In this document: positions 25,882 to 35,119 of the stretch, piece after piece | How positions within the stretch are numbered: position 1 is the first letter of the stretch | Layout of the letters: every line of letters starts with the position of its first letter | Assembly: GCF_024170505.1 (NCBI RefSeq) | Contig: NZ_JALJYG010000005.1 | Span: forward strand, 79,535-143,534 | Length of the DNA: 64,000 nt | Direction of reading: 5' to 3' | Source of the DNA: Methanocalculus alkaliphilus | Lineage (GTDB): Archaea; Halobacteriota; Methanomicrobia; Methanomicrobiales; Methanocorpusculaceae | Translations under genes and position numbers: made by a program | Notes under the pieces: model-generated | The model's database searches: none | Seen by the model: only the letters and a program-made list of their open reading frames with translations | What the model was told of the DNA's origin: nothing

Positions 25882-27762
25882 TCAGAATGCCATAACAGGG
25901 GGATGCCATCTCCCGTATCCCCACCGATCCCCTGCCGGGAGAGGGATCTCCGCATACCGCTTTGTCGGGTCTCCAAGATCGCTTACAACGATGGTCGTGT
26001 CAGAGATCGTCGCAATGGTTTCACCTATCGAGAGGGAGCGCCGGACGGCGGTCGGCCAGTGGCCGGGCTCCGGGGGTGCATCGCCGGTATACTGGGGGAT
26101 CGTTCCATGAAGGGTGAACCCGGACTTTGGAGAGATGGTATAGAGATAGGTCCCCTCCCAGACGTACCCCCTGCCATACCCATCTGCAACCGTGATCGGA
26201 AGCGCCATCAGGCCGATCTCCCTGTTGAAGTAGAATGCCTTGTGGTCACGAAGAACCTCGGAGTCACTCCCCATCCCGCCAAGGGTGATCGAGTCCAACA
26301 GATCCGGCTTTTTTACATCCGAGACATCAAAGAGGGCGATCTTCACGCCGGTGGTGGTAAACCCACCCCATGCGGTCTCCTTTGTGTCCTTTCCGATCCC
26401 GATGATATGGTTTGCGTCAAAGGGATGGAGGTAATCTGAGTATCCGGGGATTTTCAGTTCACCAAGAATGGACGGGTTCTCCGGATTTGAGAGATCGATG
26501 ACGAAGAAGGGATCGATCTGCCGGAACGTAACGAGATAACAGCGATCACCGATGAACCGTGCCGCAAAGATCCGCTCTGTCGGAGCAATGCCGGTGATCT
26601 CGCCGGTGACTCTCCCGGATCGATCAAAGATGGTGATCCGTGAGGAGGTCTGCATGCCTTCGCGCCCATACTCTTCAACGGTGGTTGCAACCCGGAGATG
26701 ATCCCTGTACTCATCCATCGAGAACTGGTTGAGCATCATCCCCGGAACACTCATCGTCTGCCGCCAGATGGGATCGCCCCTCCTGAGCTCAAACCTGTGG
26801 ATGATCGTGGATGGGCCGGTCCTCCCATATGGCTGGCCCCCATAGTGGGTGTAGGTGATATACAGGTTCTCCTGTGTTGCATAGATCGTTGTTCCGTACC
26901 CGACAAGATAGCTCTCTGATCTGACTGGTGACGTCGCAGCCGGCCTGAATGCGGTGATCGTCTGGAAGACGAACGGGCCGGGGAGATCATCGAACCGCCA
27001 GATCCCGGGATCATAATGCCGGTCTCCGTCCCGGATGATCGGAAGTGGCATATCGGGCCCGTGCCTCTGCGGGGACTCCTGCGAGACGAGATAGATGACG
27101 CCCCCGGTCATCCGGGAAGAGGTGTATGACCCTGATGCAGAAACCTCCCGGATGAGGCGTGGCCGGCTCCGGTCTGCACAGTCATAGACGGAGACGCCCG
27201 TCACCTGCCGATAGACCGGGACCGGCGCGGCACTCCCTTCAACCGCCATAAAAGACTCTTCGGTGATGTCCGCGATGATCGCGATGGTTGATCCGGCAAG
27301 ATACATCTCCCGAGGGGTGCCGGAGAGTGTCGTATTTGAGATGATACGTGCATTCTCCGGCGGATATGCATCAACGATGAGCAATCTTCCCCCGGCGATG
27401 ATGTATATATACCGACCATCATTCTTGACAAAGTCCGCCTCATCCACCCCTTCAACCTGGATATTTGTTGTTGAATATTCGGGGCTGCTCCCGGCTCCCT
27501 CCATAACCGGGGAGGTCATGGGGGGCGCGATGGCTGCCGCGTCTTTTGTCATAGCTCCGGGAAGGATACGGAGGCCACCGTTCCATCCGGTCGTATACTC
27601 CTGATCCGCGGTTTGCAGAAACTCCCGGACCTCATCTGCTGAGGCGAACGGGATCGGCCCGTCGGCTGGTTCTGATGCCTGGCGATCATAGAATCCGGCC
27701 CCGATGATCAGTGCGGCGACCAGCCCCCCGACAAGCAGAGCTCCAGTGAGATATCGGTTCAT
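25882..27762 (-). CDS. Secreted/membrane-anchored beta-propeller protein
   Basis: 626 residues. A hydrophobic helix at residues 6-24 anchors or exports the protein. The rest fits the archaeal/bacterial C-terminal beta-propeller family (PF09826), with repeated strands such as YSTTNIQVEGVDEADFVKNDG and GRYIYIIAGGRLLIVD. VEGVDEADFVK is the family signature. Its role outside the cell is unknown. It is downstream of the RND gene by orientation reversed order (the RND gene follows 100 bases later) and may be coexpressed. Confidence 0.85.
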   Translation of the reverse strand: MNRYLTGALLVGGLVAALIIGAGFYDRQASEPADGPIPFASADEVREFLQTADQEYTTGWNGGLRILPGAMTKDAAAIAPPMTSPVMEGAGSSPEYSTTNIQVEGVDEADFVKNDGRYIYIIAGGRLLIVDAYPPENARIISNTTLSGTPREMYLAGSTIAIIADITEESFMAVEGSAAPVPVYRQVTGVSVYDCADRSRPRLIREVSASGSYTSSRMTGGVIYLVSQESPQRHGPDMPLPIIRDGDRHYDPGIWRFDDLPGPFVFQTITAFRPAATSPVRSESYLVGYGTTIYATQENLYITYTHYGGQPYGRTGPSTIIHRFELRRGDPIWRQTMSVPGMMLNQFSMDEYRDHLRVATTVEEYGREGMQTSSRITIFDRSGRVTGEITGIAPTERIFAARFIGDRCYLVTFRQIDPFFVIDLSNPENPSILGELKIPGYSDYLHPFDANHIIGIGKDTKETAWGGFTTTGVKIALFDVSDVKKPDLLDSITLGGMGSDSEVLRDHKAFYFNREIGLMALPITVADGYGRGYVWEGTYLYTISPKSGFTLHGTIPQYTGDAPPEPGHWPTAVRRSLSIGETIATISDTTIVVSDLGDPTKRYAEIPLPAGDRWGYGRWHPPVMAF

Positions 27763-27862
27763 TCTCTTTCTCCTGAGATTGTATTTCAGGCAGAGGAGAA
27801 GATATAGATATGGAAAACTGCGGAAAAAATCGTAGTATTAAAGAAAGAAGAGAGGAGATCCA

Positions 27863-28333
27863 TCACCCGACAGGGGCATAGATCCAGGTGACGAGGAGAT
27901 CCTCCTCGGTCGTTTCGGGGTCATTCATATAGACCTCCCGGATGGGGCCATTGATGGAGAGATTCTGTTCGGCAAGCCAGCTGAAGAGCTCGGTATAGGT
28001 CTCTTTAGAGTCCCGGTATGCCCCCATATGAATGATCCTGACCATCCGTCCGCCCGCAAGATCATAGGCCTGTATATCCCCCTCCCCCTCGACACCGGCA
28101 TCTACCGGAAATACCACCTCAATATCAGCTGAACCGGTCTCTGTCGCGGCCTGAACCGCTTCCAGTGTCATCTCATGGCAGATGTAGGCAGGCGGTCCAA
28201 TGGGAGTTATTCCCTTCTCCTGAATATAGGAGGCGATCTCCTTGATCATCGGTCCGATCTCATCGTATGATCCGGTTCTTCGGAGACCGAGAACCTTCTG
28301 CGGGGCTCCCTCGACCTCGATAATTAATCGCAT
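27863..28333 (-). CDS. GyrI-like / effector-binding domain protein
   Basis: 156 residues corresponding to the small-molecule-binding (GyrI/AraC effector) fold: YDEIGPMIKEIASYIQEKGI, then GPPAYICHEM, a strand with DIEVVFPVDA, MVRIIHMGAYRDSKETYTELFSWLAEQNL, and a closing VYMNDPETTEEDLLVTWIYAPVG. No DNA-binding domain is attached, so it may be a stand-alone ligand-binding or hydrolase protein. The glutamate near the end (PETTEEDLLVTW) is conserved in the family. Confidence 0.85.
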   Translation of the reverse strand: MRLIIEVEGAPQKVLGLRRTGSYDEIGPMIKEIASYIQEKGITPIGPPAYICHEMTLEAVQAATETGSADIEVVFPVDAGVEGEGDIQAYDLAGGRMVRIIHMGAYRDSKETYTELFSWLAEQNLSINGPIREVYMNDPETTEEDLLVTWIYAPVG

Positions 28334-28411
28334 GGATGAGGATCTGGACGTGATAAAATAAAATGATTTGTGAGGAGAGAGTTACCTCATGAACTGATTG
28401 ATAGAAGAAAA

Positions 28412-28496
28412 TGCGAGGGACCGGATTCGAACCGGCGAACCCCTACGAGACTAGGCCCTCAACCTAGCGCCTTTGACCTGGCTCGGCAACCCTCGC
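28412..28496 (-). tRNA. tRNA-Leu (anticodon GAG)
   Basis: An 85-base class II tRNA on the minus strand. The acceptor stem is GCGAGGG/CCCTCGC with discriminator A, and the anticodon stem CTAGG/CCTAG encloses TTGAGGG, giving anticodon GAG. Its long variable arm (TCTCGTAGGGG) resembles that of tRNA-Leu(UAG) at 3423-3507, with which it also shares the acceptor stem and D-arm. Confidence 0.95.
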
Positions 28497-28612
28497 ACAG
28501 TTTGACCTAATAACATATGCACCACCCCTTAAAAACCCTATCGATTCACCTTTGCCTCACCCCATCGTAAAGAAGATCCTTTTTCACTCATGGCGCCAAT
28601 CATCTCCTGTCT

Positions 28613-29113
28613 ATGTGGTCTGAGATCGTTGAAATCTTCGCAGATTCCCCCTCACAACGAAGAGTTGTCGGATTTCTCCTTGAAAACGGGTTTGGTGTCA
28701 ACAGTGCAGGCAGGATCACCGCAAACGGAATTGAGATGCCGGCGACGCAGGTCGCGCGAGCAATCGGGGTCGACCGCAGGGTCGTTGATACGACTGCCCA
28801 CAGTATCCTTGAGAACGAGAACCTCCGTAGGGTCTTCTGTAATATCCGGGTGACACCGGATCTCTCACGGGTCGCGGAGGATCTCGGCCTTGCCGTCATC
28901 ACCCTCCTCCCAAAAAATGCCGCAGACAAGCATATCGTTGCTTCAGTCGTCAACATCCTCGCAGGATACGATATCCCGATACGCCAGCTCTTTGTGACCG
29001 ATCCGGTCTATGCAGAAGAGCCGAAGCTTGTGGTGATCATCGACGGAGCCCTCCCGCACGGGGTTGCAGAGGATCTGCGAAAACTTCCCCAGGTCATGAG
29101 ACTGATCCTCTGA
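28613..29113 (+). CDS. ACT-domain regulator of amino acid metabolism
   Basis: 166 residues. The first half (WSEIVEIFADSPSQRRVVGFLLENGFGV and ATQVARAIGVDRRVV) is a helix-turn-helix-like module. The second half (ITLLPKNAADKHIVASVVNILAGYDIPIRQLFVTDPVY) is an ACT-like ligand domain. This matches archaeal proteins annotated as predicted regulators of amino acid metabolism with an ACT domain (COG2150). The target and ligand are unknown. Confidence 0.8.
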   Translation: MWSEIVEIFADSPSQRRVVGFLLENGFGVNSAGRITANGIEMPATQVARAIGVDRRVVDTTAHSILENENLRRVFCNIRVTPDLSRVAEDLGLAVITLLPKNAADKHIVASVVNILAGYDIPIRQLFVTDPVYAEEPKLVVIIDGALPHGVAEDLRKLPQVMRLIL

Positions 29114-29614
29114 TCAGGAGCGAAAGAGTTCCATCTCAAGTGCGAGACGGTATGTCCTCTTCCGCTTCGTGCGGGGGAGATCAGCGATTCTGATCATCCG
29201 CTCCTCAATATGGATCTCCGATGAACCCCTCACACAATTGTCTGCATGTGCAACGATCTTCTCAGAAAGAGTCCGTGGCATGGCATCACGGGGAGTAAGA
29301 CCAAGCTGGAGGCATTCGTCGGATGTCTGGCCTGCCCCGAGATGGCATTCGACGATCCGGGAGAGCAGTTCGGGGATCCCACGCTCCCGGCAGATATCCC
29401 CGCCAGCCTCTGCATGATCGAGGTCGTGCGTCACTGATCTGCCGATATCATGGAGAAGAGCCCCGCACCGGGCAAGGCAGGGGATAACCGCTTCATCATG
29501 GGTATAGTCAGCAACCACCCGCCTGACGGCACGGGAGTGGGCGATCACCTTCTTTGTACACCCGGCACCGAGAAGATGATCGATGCAGGCATCCTCGGAG
29601 ATACAGTCAGGCAT
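29114..29614 (-). CDS. HD-domain phosphohydrolase (TIGR00295 type)
   Basis: 166 residues with the HD metal site: HSRAVRRV (about residue 24), ALLHDIGRS (about 48-56), DHAEAG (about 62), and the distal D in AHADNCVRG. The family acts on nucleotides or related phosphates, substrate unknown here. Earlier in-frame ATGs exist, but the ATG at 29614 is chosen because GGTG lies directly before it and overlap with TFE is then only eight bases. Confidence 0.8.
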   Translation of the reverse strand: MPDCISEDACIDHLLGAGCTKKVIAHSRAVRRVVADYTHDEAVIPCLARCGALLHDIGRSVTHDLDHAEAGGDICRERGIPELLSRIVECHLGAGQTSDECLQLGLTPRDAMPRTLSEKIVAHADNCVRGSSEIHIEERMIRIADLPRTKRKRTYRLALEMELFRS

Positions 29615-30128
29615 CACCGAGTGATTCATTGATTGCCGCAAGCCTCCGTCTCAGTGCGGTGACAAGCACCTCATTATCAAAATGGCTGAGTGGAACCTCA
29701 CAGGTCACACAGGAGAACTCGTGTGGGAACGCCTCGCTGAAGGTATACATCGCACCACAGGTCTTGCAGAGGTAGAAATCATTCTCCTCCTCGTAGCGCC
29801 TCCGCGCCTCAAGCTTCTCCCTGACGGTTGCCAGATCCTCGGCGATGACCGGTTCAAGGTTATCGAGCCTGAGGTGCCAGAGGTAGGTGAGCCAGCCGGT
29901 CTCATTGTCTTTTACTCTCCGGTACTCAGCCAGCCTCCGTTCATACAGTGTATAGAGGCTGTGCCTGACGGAGTTGAGGTTGATCCCGGTGATCTCGGCA
30001 AGAGCCTCATCACTGTGCTCACCGGTCTCGGGAAACCGGGCAATGAGCTGGATCCCCTCGTCACCCACAAGACGGAGGAAAAATTCATGAATGGCCGGAT
30101 TCTGCAGAAGTTCTTCCACTCGTTCCAT
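29607..30128 (-). CDS. tfe: Transcription factor E (TFE, alpha subunit)
   Basis: 173 residues. The N-terminal half is a winged helix ([20 protein letters not shown] to [26 protein letters not shown]), and the C-terminal zinc ribbon has CKTC at 121-124 and CVTC at 140-143. TFE helps open the promoter with RNA polymerase, TBP and TFB. It shares one base (TAATG) with the ATP-grasp gene upstream, so expression is coupled. Confidence 0.93.
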   Translation of the reverse strand: MERVEELLQNPAIHEFFLRLVGDEGIQLIARFPETGEHSDEALAEITGINLNSVRHSLYTLYERRLAEYRRVKDNETGWLTYLWHLRLDNLEPVIAEDLATVREKLEARRRYEEENDFYLCKTCGAMYTFSEAFPHEFSCVTCEVPLSHFDNEVLVTALRRRLAAINESLGDA

Positions 30129-31201
30129 TACGCAAGATATGGTGCTATGATACTAATATGGTTATCCAGCATCACAAGGGCGGCCTCCCGTGTACCACCA
30201 TACCCAAAGACACTGACAACCGCATCTCCTCTGGAAAATTCGGTCCCTATCGGAGGAATATCGGCGATGAAGGATCCGAATCTCCGGAGATCATGAAGGA
30301 GAATACAGTCATCTTCGGCAAAGAGAATGCGCCGCGCCGCATACCTGCGGGGCTTTGGCCGCATCTCCGGAAGGATGCCGGCGCATGCCTGCATATGAAG
30401 GGAGAAGAGATTCATGCCGGTTGCCGATTCAACGGTGTCAAGGGTTGCCTGGAACCGTGGGTTCACCTCAATCGCAACCGCCTCATCAGAGAGGACAAAA
30501 TCGATCCCAATGGATCCGACACAGCCGGTTGCCGCCGCTATCTTCTCGGCACAGTCCATCATCTCACCGGCAAGCGGGTGATCACAGGGGGTGATCGACC
30601 CCGCAAAACCAAAGCCCGCCTCGCCTTCACCCCGGAGGATCTGTTCGTTTGCTGTCACCGCAACGGCCCGTCTCCCATCTGAGAGGCACGAGACACTGGC
30701 AGGCGTACCCTCGATGATCTGCTGGGTCATGTAGGGGAGATCGATCATCTCAATCCATGCATCCATCTCCTCCTGTGATGAGATGATGGCATTCCTCCAC
30801 CCGCCAGCCCCGGTGATCGGTTTGGCAAAGACCGGAAACGTATCACAGCCCGCAAGGCAGGGATGAGGTACAGCTATCCCCTCAAAGAATGCCTGTGTCT
30901 TCATCTTGTCGATGAACCGCGATACGATCTGGGGACTGGTCCCGGCACGGGAGATTCCAGGGCAGACAACCTCTTCAGCACCCGAGGTGAGAACCAGATG
31001 ATCGATCCTGTTTCGTGATCGTATCTCCTTAATTGCACCCGGGAGATCAGTAAGCTCCTCAAAGCGCACGTAATCATCAACATACCAGCCGGAATCGAGA
31101 TCACAGAAGTGATCGACAGCGATGACGCGGTATCCCGCTCTCCAGGCGGATGAGACGACATGCCGTGTGGCATATCCGGCAACAAGTACCGTCTCCCTCA
31201 C
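30128..31201 (-). CDS. ATP-grasp family ligase (carbamoyl-phosphate synthase-like)
   Basis: 357 residues. The N-terminus ([20 protein letters not shown]) is a Rossmann-like preATP-grasp domain. The ATP-grasp core contains [14 protein letters not shown] (ATP-binding Lys), [20 protein letters not shown], and [28 protein letters not shown], in which the Glu and Asn bind magnesium. It should join a carboxylate to an amine or thiol with ATP; substrate unknown (COG2232-like). GTG at 31201 is chosen as start because it overlaps the aTrm56 stop (GTGA) and GGTG lies five bases before it. Confidence 0.85.
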   Translation of the reverse strand: MRETVLVAGYATRHVVSSAWRAGYRVIAVDHFCDLDSGWYVDDYVRFEELTDLPGAIKEIRSRNRIDHLVLTSGAEEVVCPGISRAGTSPQIVSRFIDKMKTQAFFEGIAVPHPCLAGCDTFPVFAKPITGAGGWRNAIISSQEEMDAWIEMIDLPYMTQQIIEGTPASVSCLSDGRRAVAVTANEQILRGEGEAGFGFAGSITPCDHPLAGEMMDCAEKIAAATGCVGSIGIDFVLSDEAVAIEVNPRFQATLDTVESATGMNLFSLHMQACAGILPEMRPKPRRYAARRILFAEDDCILLHDLRRFGSFIADIPPIGTEFSRGDAVVSVFGYGGTREAALVMLDNHISIIAPYLA

Positions 31202-31731
31202 AGCTCCACCGTATTCTTCCCCCGTTCGCACGGAATGACACGGATATCGGCATCCGGAAACTCACACTCAAGCTCTCTTCCCTCATACAGCTGATCGAGG
31301 AAGACGGCGAGTCCGGCAATCTCGGAGTGAGGCTGGTTGGTGACGCCGACATTGTAGTCAGCAAGTCCGTATATCTCGCCCGGCACTTTTTCTGCACCGA
31401 CGATGATAAGAACCTTCGGAGCAGTCCTGATCTCCCTGATGACATCCTGGATACGAAGGCCGTACATCGTCAGATGAACAACAATTCCTCCGGACTCCTT
31501 GAATTCGTGGATGCACTGCCTCCAGTGAACACCATCCTCAATATGATAGTCCCCCCCAAACCGCCTGGCAACACTTCTGATACTCTCGACGACCCCCGGA
31601 TCATCAGCAGCAAGGTACATCCCCTTCGCACCAAGCGCCCTGCCGGTCAGGCCGACATGCGTTGTCACACGCTGATCCCGATCATGCCTGTGGCCGATTC
31701 TCAGAATATATGTCTCAATGATGATGATCAC
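31198..31731 (-). CDS. tRNA (cytidine56-2'-O)-methyltransferase
   Basis: 177 residues. [26 protein letters not shown] at the N-terminus is the signature of aTrm56, the SPOUT enzyme that methylates C56 in the tRNA T-loop. The knot region is seen in [16 protein letters not shown] and [36 protein letters not shown]. The GTG start overlaps the end of the upstream gene by 17 bases. It is the third gene from the top of a coupled group that continues with the ATP-grasp and TFE genes. Confidence 0.93.
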   Translation of the reverse strand: MIIIIETYILRIGHRHDRDQRVTTHVGLTGRALGAKGMYLAADDPGVVESIRSVARRFGGDYHIEDGVHWRQCIHEFKESGGIVVHLTMYGLRIQDVIREIRTAPKVLIIVGAEKVPGEIYGLADYNVGVTNQPHSEIAGLAVFLDQLYEGRELECEFPDADIRVIPCERGKNTVEL

Positions 31732-31996
31732 TCCTGATTTTTATTACACCGTTCTCAATAGTCACAGGAAGATCCTTTGTATATCGGATCCTGCAGGAGA
31801 GGAGCATCTCCTCAAGCCCCATGGGACGGAGGAGCTCCCCCTCCTGCCTGATGAGAAGGTATCCGACAAGCCGCTGTACCGATGCCCTGATCACCTCTTC
31901 ATCAAGCTCTGTTATCGAGATGAGTTCCGGGATGGTGCCTGCCTCTCCAAGGGCGATCCGGTGGTAGATCTGCCAGTCGATATCTTCGTCTCTCAC
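31715..31996 (-). CDS. Hypothetical winged-helix-like protein
   Basis: A 93-residue soluble protein starting at GTG. The segment [42 protein letters not shown] reads as a helix-turn-helix followed by a beta wing, as in MarR/winged-helix proteins, and the C-terminus is short and basic-histidine-rich (RSDHHH). Specific family not recognised. It begins the aTrm56/ATP-grasp/TFE group and overlaps aTrm56. A TATA-like AGATATATG lies about 28 bases upstream, favouring a leaderless start. It is divergent from the gene at 32032. Confidence 0.55.
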   Translation of the reverse strand: MRDEDIDWQIYHRIALGEAGTIPELISITELDEEVIRASVQRLVGYLLIRQEGELLRPMGLEEMLLSCRIRYTKDLPVTIENGVIKIRSDHHH

Positions 31997-32031
31997 ACAG
32001 TATTATGGCGTTTAAAGTGAGCATATATCTT

Positions 32032-32427
32032 ATGGAGGAAACGATCTCTCTTTTTGAGATAGCAGATGAGCTCCTTGAATATGCAGATGAAGACGACCAG
32101 CGACTCGCCCGGGCCATCGGCCAGCTGGACCCGGAGATCAGGGAGGAGCTGCTCGTCTCCGATTTCCTCAATGCGTACCAGGTCTATCTCTATGCCTTTC
32201 AGGAGGAGCCCTCGGTTCTGATCATGGATCGACTCCTTCTTCAGCCGGCATCCGGCCTGGTCCGGGGTGTCTTCCTTGAGACGATAGAGTATTATGATCT
32301 CTTTTTTATGATGGAGGGGGAGACACCGGTCATTGGTATCAGGTGTGATAAAGAGGTGATCACATCTATGAGAGGCCGTAATGCCCACCATGATGCGATC
32401 AGGTATGCGCAGGAGAATGCGGATTAA
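32032..32427 (+). CDS. Hypothetical acidic protein
   Basis: 131 residues, acidic and helical, with no membrane segment, cysteine pair or motif that I know. The start is the ATG at 32032; an in-frame ATG at 32005 exists, but a TTTAAAG box at 32010-32016 is about 20-25 bases before 32032 and would give a leaderless message from there. It lies alone between divergent and convergent neighbours. Confidence 0.55.
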   Translation: MEETISLFEIADELLEYADEDDQRLARAIGQLDPEIREELLVSDFLNAYQVYLYAFQEEPSVLIMDRLLLQPASGLVRGVFLETIEYYDLFFMMEGETPVIGIRCDKEVITSMRGRNAHHDAIRYAQENAD

Positions 32428-32429
32428 CC

Positions 32430-33131
32430 CTACATCCCTTTTGTAATCAGATTTGGATCAATACGGGCAGAGACGAGGGGGGGGACAGCCCCCCACCGGA
32501 GTATGTCATCGCCAAAGACAGCGATCACTCCGATGACACCAGTCTCTACAAGAAGAGGGAGGGGTGAGAGATCATCAGGGGTGAGAGTGTTGCAGAGTGC
32601 GGTTGCCCATGCATCCGCAGCCGCCACATTCCCGGAGAAGACGGTGACTGCATCTGCTGAACCAAGCGATATCGAAGGGCCGACCGTCGCCGAGGACGTA
32701 CAGATCCCGGTTATCTTCTTCTGCGGTGGCATCAGAAATGCAGAATTCCGGTTTGATTCTCCGGCATAGATGCCGATTCTGAGATCCCGATCAGAGATGA
32801 GGGCGATATCACCCCCATTATCGACGATACCACAGTCCGCCCCTGCATCAACCATCGCCTCCACACCTGACCAGGCGATGGTACCCGCAACCGCTGCCAT
32901 CGGCCCGACACCCGCCTCATCTGCTGCTGCGACCATACGGCGGATCACCGGGTGATCTGATCCCGGATCATAGGGATCAAAGGTCGAGGCGAAGAAGGGA
33001 TCGGTGGCACAGACCCCCTCGACAGCCTTCCGTGCATCGAGAATACCCCCCCGTGCCGCCTCGATATGCTCCTCACAGTCCGCATGGATGGTTGTGATCG
33101 TCTGGCGGTGCTGGAAATGCCGCCTGATCAT
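32430..33131 (-). CDS. COG2122/UPF0280 protein of homocysteine synthesis
   Basis: 233 residues. The sequence matches UPF0280 (COG2122), a distant ApbE-like fold: YDPGSDHPVIRRMVAAADEAGVGPMAAVAGTIA, then DCGIVDNGGDIAL and ITGICTSSATVGPSISLGSADAVTVF. Methanogen genetics link COG2122 with COG1900 and a NIL-ferredoxin in sulfide-dependent conversion of aspartate semialdehyde to homocysteine (established for Methanosarcina). All three genes are adjacent here. The ATG at 33131 is chosen for its ATGA overlap with the ferredoxin gene; the open frame upstream is antisense of that gene. Confidence 0.85.
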   Translation of the reverse strand: MIRRHFQHRQTITTIHADCEEHIEAARGGILDARKAVEGVCATDPFFASTFDPYDPGSDHPVIRRMVAAADEAGVGPMAAVAGTIAWSGVEAMVDAGADCGIVDNGGDIALISDRDLRIGIYAGESNRNSAFLMPPQKKITGICTSSATVGPSISLGSADAVTVFSGNVAAADAWATALCNTLTPDDLSPLPLLVETGVIGVIAVFGDDILRWGAVPPLVSARIDPNLITKGM

Positions 33132-33514
33132 TGCCTGAGGGAGAGTGCCTGGTGCGGACAGGCCGGAACACACCTGCCGCAGAGGATGCAGCGATCATCC
33201 GTTATGACGAGATGATACTCCTCATCATAAGAGAAGACCTCCTGGGGGCAGATACTGATACATGCACCACAATCGACACATTCGTATTCGTCATGGATGA
33301 CGGCCTTCTCAAGCTTCTTCACATGCACCCCGTGTTCGATGAGCCTGGCTGATATCCGGTCCCCCTCCGCATCAGGGATATCAATGAGGATCCAGCCCTC
33401 GGTCGAGTCGATATGCGCCCGCTCGACATTTATCAGCACACCCGTCTCAAGGACGACCTGGGCGATGAGTGGCTGCTTGATCACCTCACGCGGAACGGTG
33501 ATGAAGAGTTTCAT
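33128..33514 (-). CDS. NIL-domain ferredoxin
   Basis: 128 residues. The first 75 residues (VPREVIKQPLIAQVVLETGVLINVERAHID) form a NIL ligand/regulatory domain as in methionine ABC transporter subunits. The C-terminal half carries two 4Fe-4S motifs, CVDCGACISICP and CILCGRCVPACP. In methanogens this protein delivers electrons or sulfur for homocysteine formation by the COG1900 enzyme next to it. Both ends overlap neighbours as ATGA, with the start at 33514. Confidence 0.88.
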   Translation of the reverse strand: MKLFITVPREVIKQPLIAQVVLETGVLINVERAHIDSTEGWILIDIPDAEGDRISARLIEHGVHVKKLEKAVIHDEYECVDCGACISICPQEVFSYDEEYHLVITDDRCILCGRCVPACPHQALSLRQ

Positions 33515-35019
33515 GGCTGCCACCTCCGCTGGATGAGTTTTCCAAGATCCACCGCGTTGAGTATCCCGATGACATGGTGTGACGAGTCCACAACCGGGAG
33601 GGCGCTGATATTATTCTGTTCAAGGCGTTGTGCAGCGAGATCGACGGCCTCATCTGCCGAGATGGTGACAACCTTCTTTGTCATGATCTCTGAGACAGTG
33701 AGTGCATCCCCGTCACGAAGAACAGACTTGGAGACATCATAGGTCGTTATGATCCCAACAAGTCTCCCCTCCCGGTCGATGACCGGAAGATGGTTCGTCT
33801 CCCCTTTGAGGAGTTTCTTTGCGGCAGTCTTCACAAGCTCATTCTCGGTGATGGTCACAACCGCCGGATTCATAATCTCCCGTACCCGCGGGGTTCTGGC
33901 CGTCTCCCTCATCGGCCGGTTCCTCTTCTGGTTATTGATCGTCATCGTCGGGAGTGCCAGAGTGAATGCCCCCGCCTCGACTCTCTCCTTGAGGTCATGA
34001 GCAACTTTTCGCGCTTTGCTGAAGCTTGATATCGGGGATGTCCGGATCATCTCACCATCGATCTCGACGCTCCCGCTCTTCAGTTCGGCATAGGTGACCG
34101 TCCTGAGGACAGGCCGGTCCCGTCGCGGCACACCGTAATCGACGATCGATGTGACGATATCTTCATCCCGGACGGCGGTGTTCCTGACGATATCGGTGTT
34201 GAGAACCGGGAGTGGGATCCCAAGACCGATATAGAGGGTGACACCATAGCCGGTGATGCTTGCCGCACGCAGGTAGTCCGGGTTCATCTCTTTGAGATCC
34301 CCGCTCACCATCAGGGTTGCAAATCCATTTGCCGGAGAGCTCTGGGTCCCTTCACCGACGACCATGCCATTTCCACCTCCGAGGAAGATCGGAACCCCCC
34401 CGCCGATGAGGGAGAGTGTTGGATCGTTTGCGAGCGGGGATAGGAGACCAGCGCCCGAGTATGAGATATTCCCGGTATTGGAGAGGAGGGTCCCCATATA
34501 GGTGTTGAGTGTCCGATCAGACCGGTTCGTCACGGCATTATAACACTGGTACGTATTCCTCGGATTGACCATGATCGCCTGGTTCAGATCATCGAGGAGG
34601 AGATCGGTGGTCAGAGTCCTCCGTGGATAGCAGTCGGTCCCTTTTGAGATTGCCCGGAGCTCAACCTGCCTGCCGGAGACGAGATCCTCAAGGACATGGG
34701 CACCGCCGTACCCGATGCCTTCGGTCGTCGACTCCTGGGTCGCCCCGATATAGGCATCAACTGCGGCGATCCCGGCATACGCCTCGACATCATTCAGCCA
34801 GAGACGCTCCATCCGGATTGGAGGATCGGCATGGCCAAAGTTGAAGAAGGCGCCTGACGAACACATCGCACCGAAGGTACCGGTTGTCACGACATCGACC
34901 TCCCTGAGCGCACCCTCCTCGCCCAGTTCCGAGACGATATCCGGCATCTCCTCAGCGGTGACAACAACGGCACTTCCATCGCGAATTCTGGTATTAATCT
35001 CATCGATGGACTTTTCCAT
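33511..35019 (-). CDS. L-aspartate semialdehyde sulfurtransferase (homocysteine synthesis, COG1900) with CBS pair
   Basis: 502 residues. The N-terminal ~360 residues are DUF39/COG1900. Cys53 in GAMCSSGAFF and Cys130 in GTDCYPRR fall at the positions of the two catalytic cysteines of the Methanosarcina enzyme (about residues 54 and 131). A C-terminal CBS pair (VREIMNPAVVTI to HLPVIDREGRLVGIITTYD, and VSEIMTKKVVTI to ALPVVDSSHHVIGILNAVD) may sense an adenosyl ligand. The enzyme forms homocysteine from aspartate semialdehyde and sulfide-derived sulfur, the route to methionine in many methanogens. It is the first gene of a three-gene operon. Confidence 0.9.
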   Translation of the reverse strand: MEKSIDEINTRIRDGSAVVVTAEEMPDIVSELGEEGALREVDVVTTGTFGAMCSSGAFFNFGHADPPIRMERLWLNDVEAYAGIAAVDAYIGATQESTTEGIGYGGAHVLEDLVSGRQVELRAISKGTDCYPRRTLTTDLLLDDLNQAIMVNPRNTYQCYNAVTNRSDRTLNTYMGTLLSNTGNISYSGAGLLSPLANDPTLSLIGGGVPIFLGGGNGMVVGEGTQSSPANGFATLMVSGDLKEMNPDYLRAASITGYGVTLYIGLGIPLPVLNTDIVRNTAVRDEDIVTSIVDYGVPRRDRPVLRTVTYAELKSGSVEIDGEMIRTSPISSFSKARKVAHDLKERVEAGAFTLALPTMTINNQKRNRPMRETARTPRVREIMNPAVVTITENELVKTAAKKLLKGETNHLPVIDREGRLVGIITTYDVSKSVLRDGDALTVSEIMTKKVVTISADEAVDLAAQRLEQNNISALPVVDSSHHVIGILNAVDLGKLIQRRWQP

Positions 35020-35119
35020 ACCAATTATCTCTATCCTGCATTAATAATGATGTCGATTATACCTATGAGTAATAAAACTCTCCATAAGACCTATTGCCAC
35101 ATTGATCAATTACGTATGT

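Noticed and set aside
3423..28496. The two tRNA-Leu genes as a repeat or integration site
   Set aside because: They share stems expected of leucine isoacceptors; no integrase or duplicated tRNA end is found near either.
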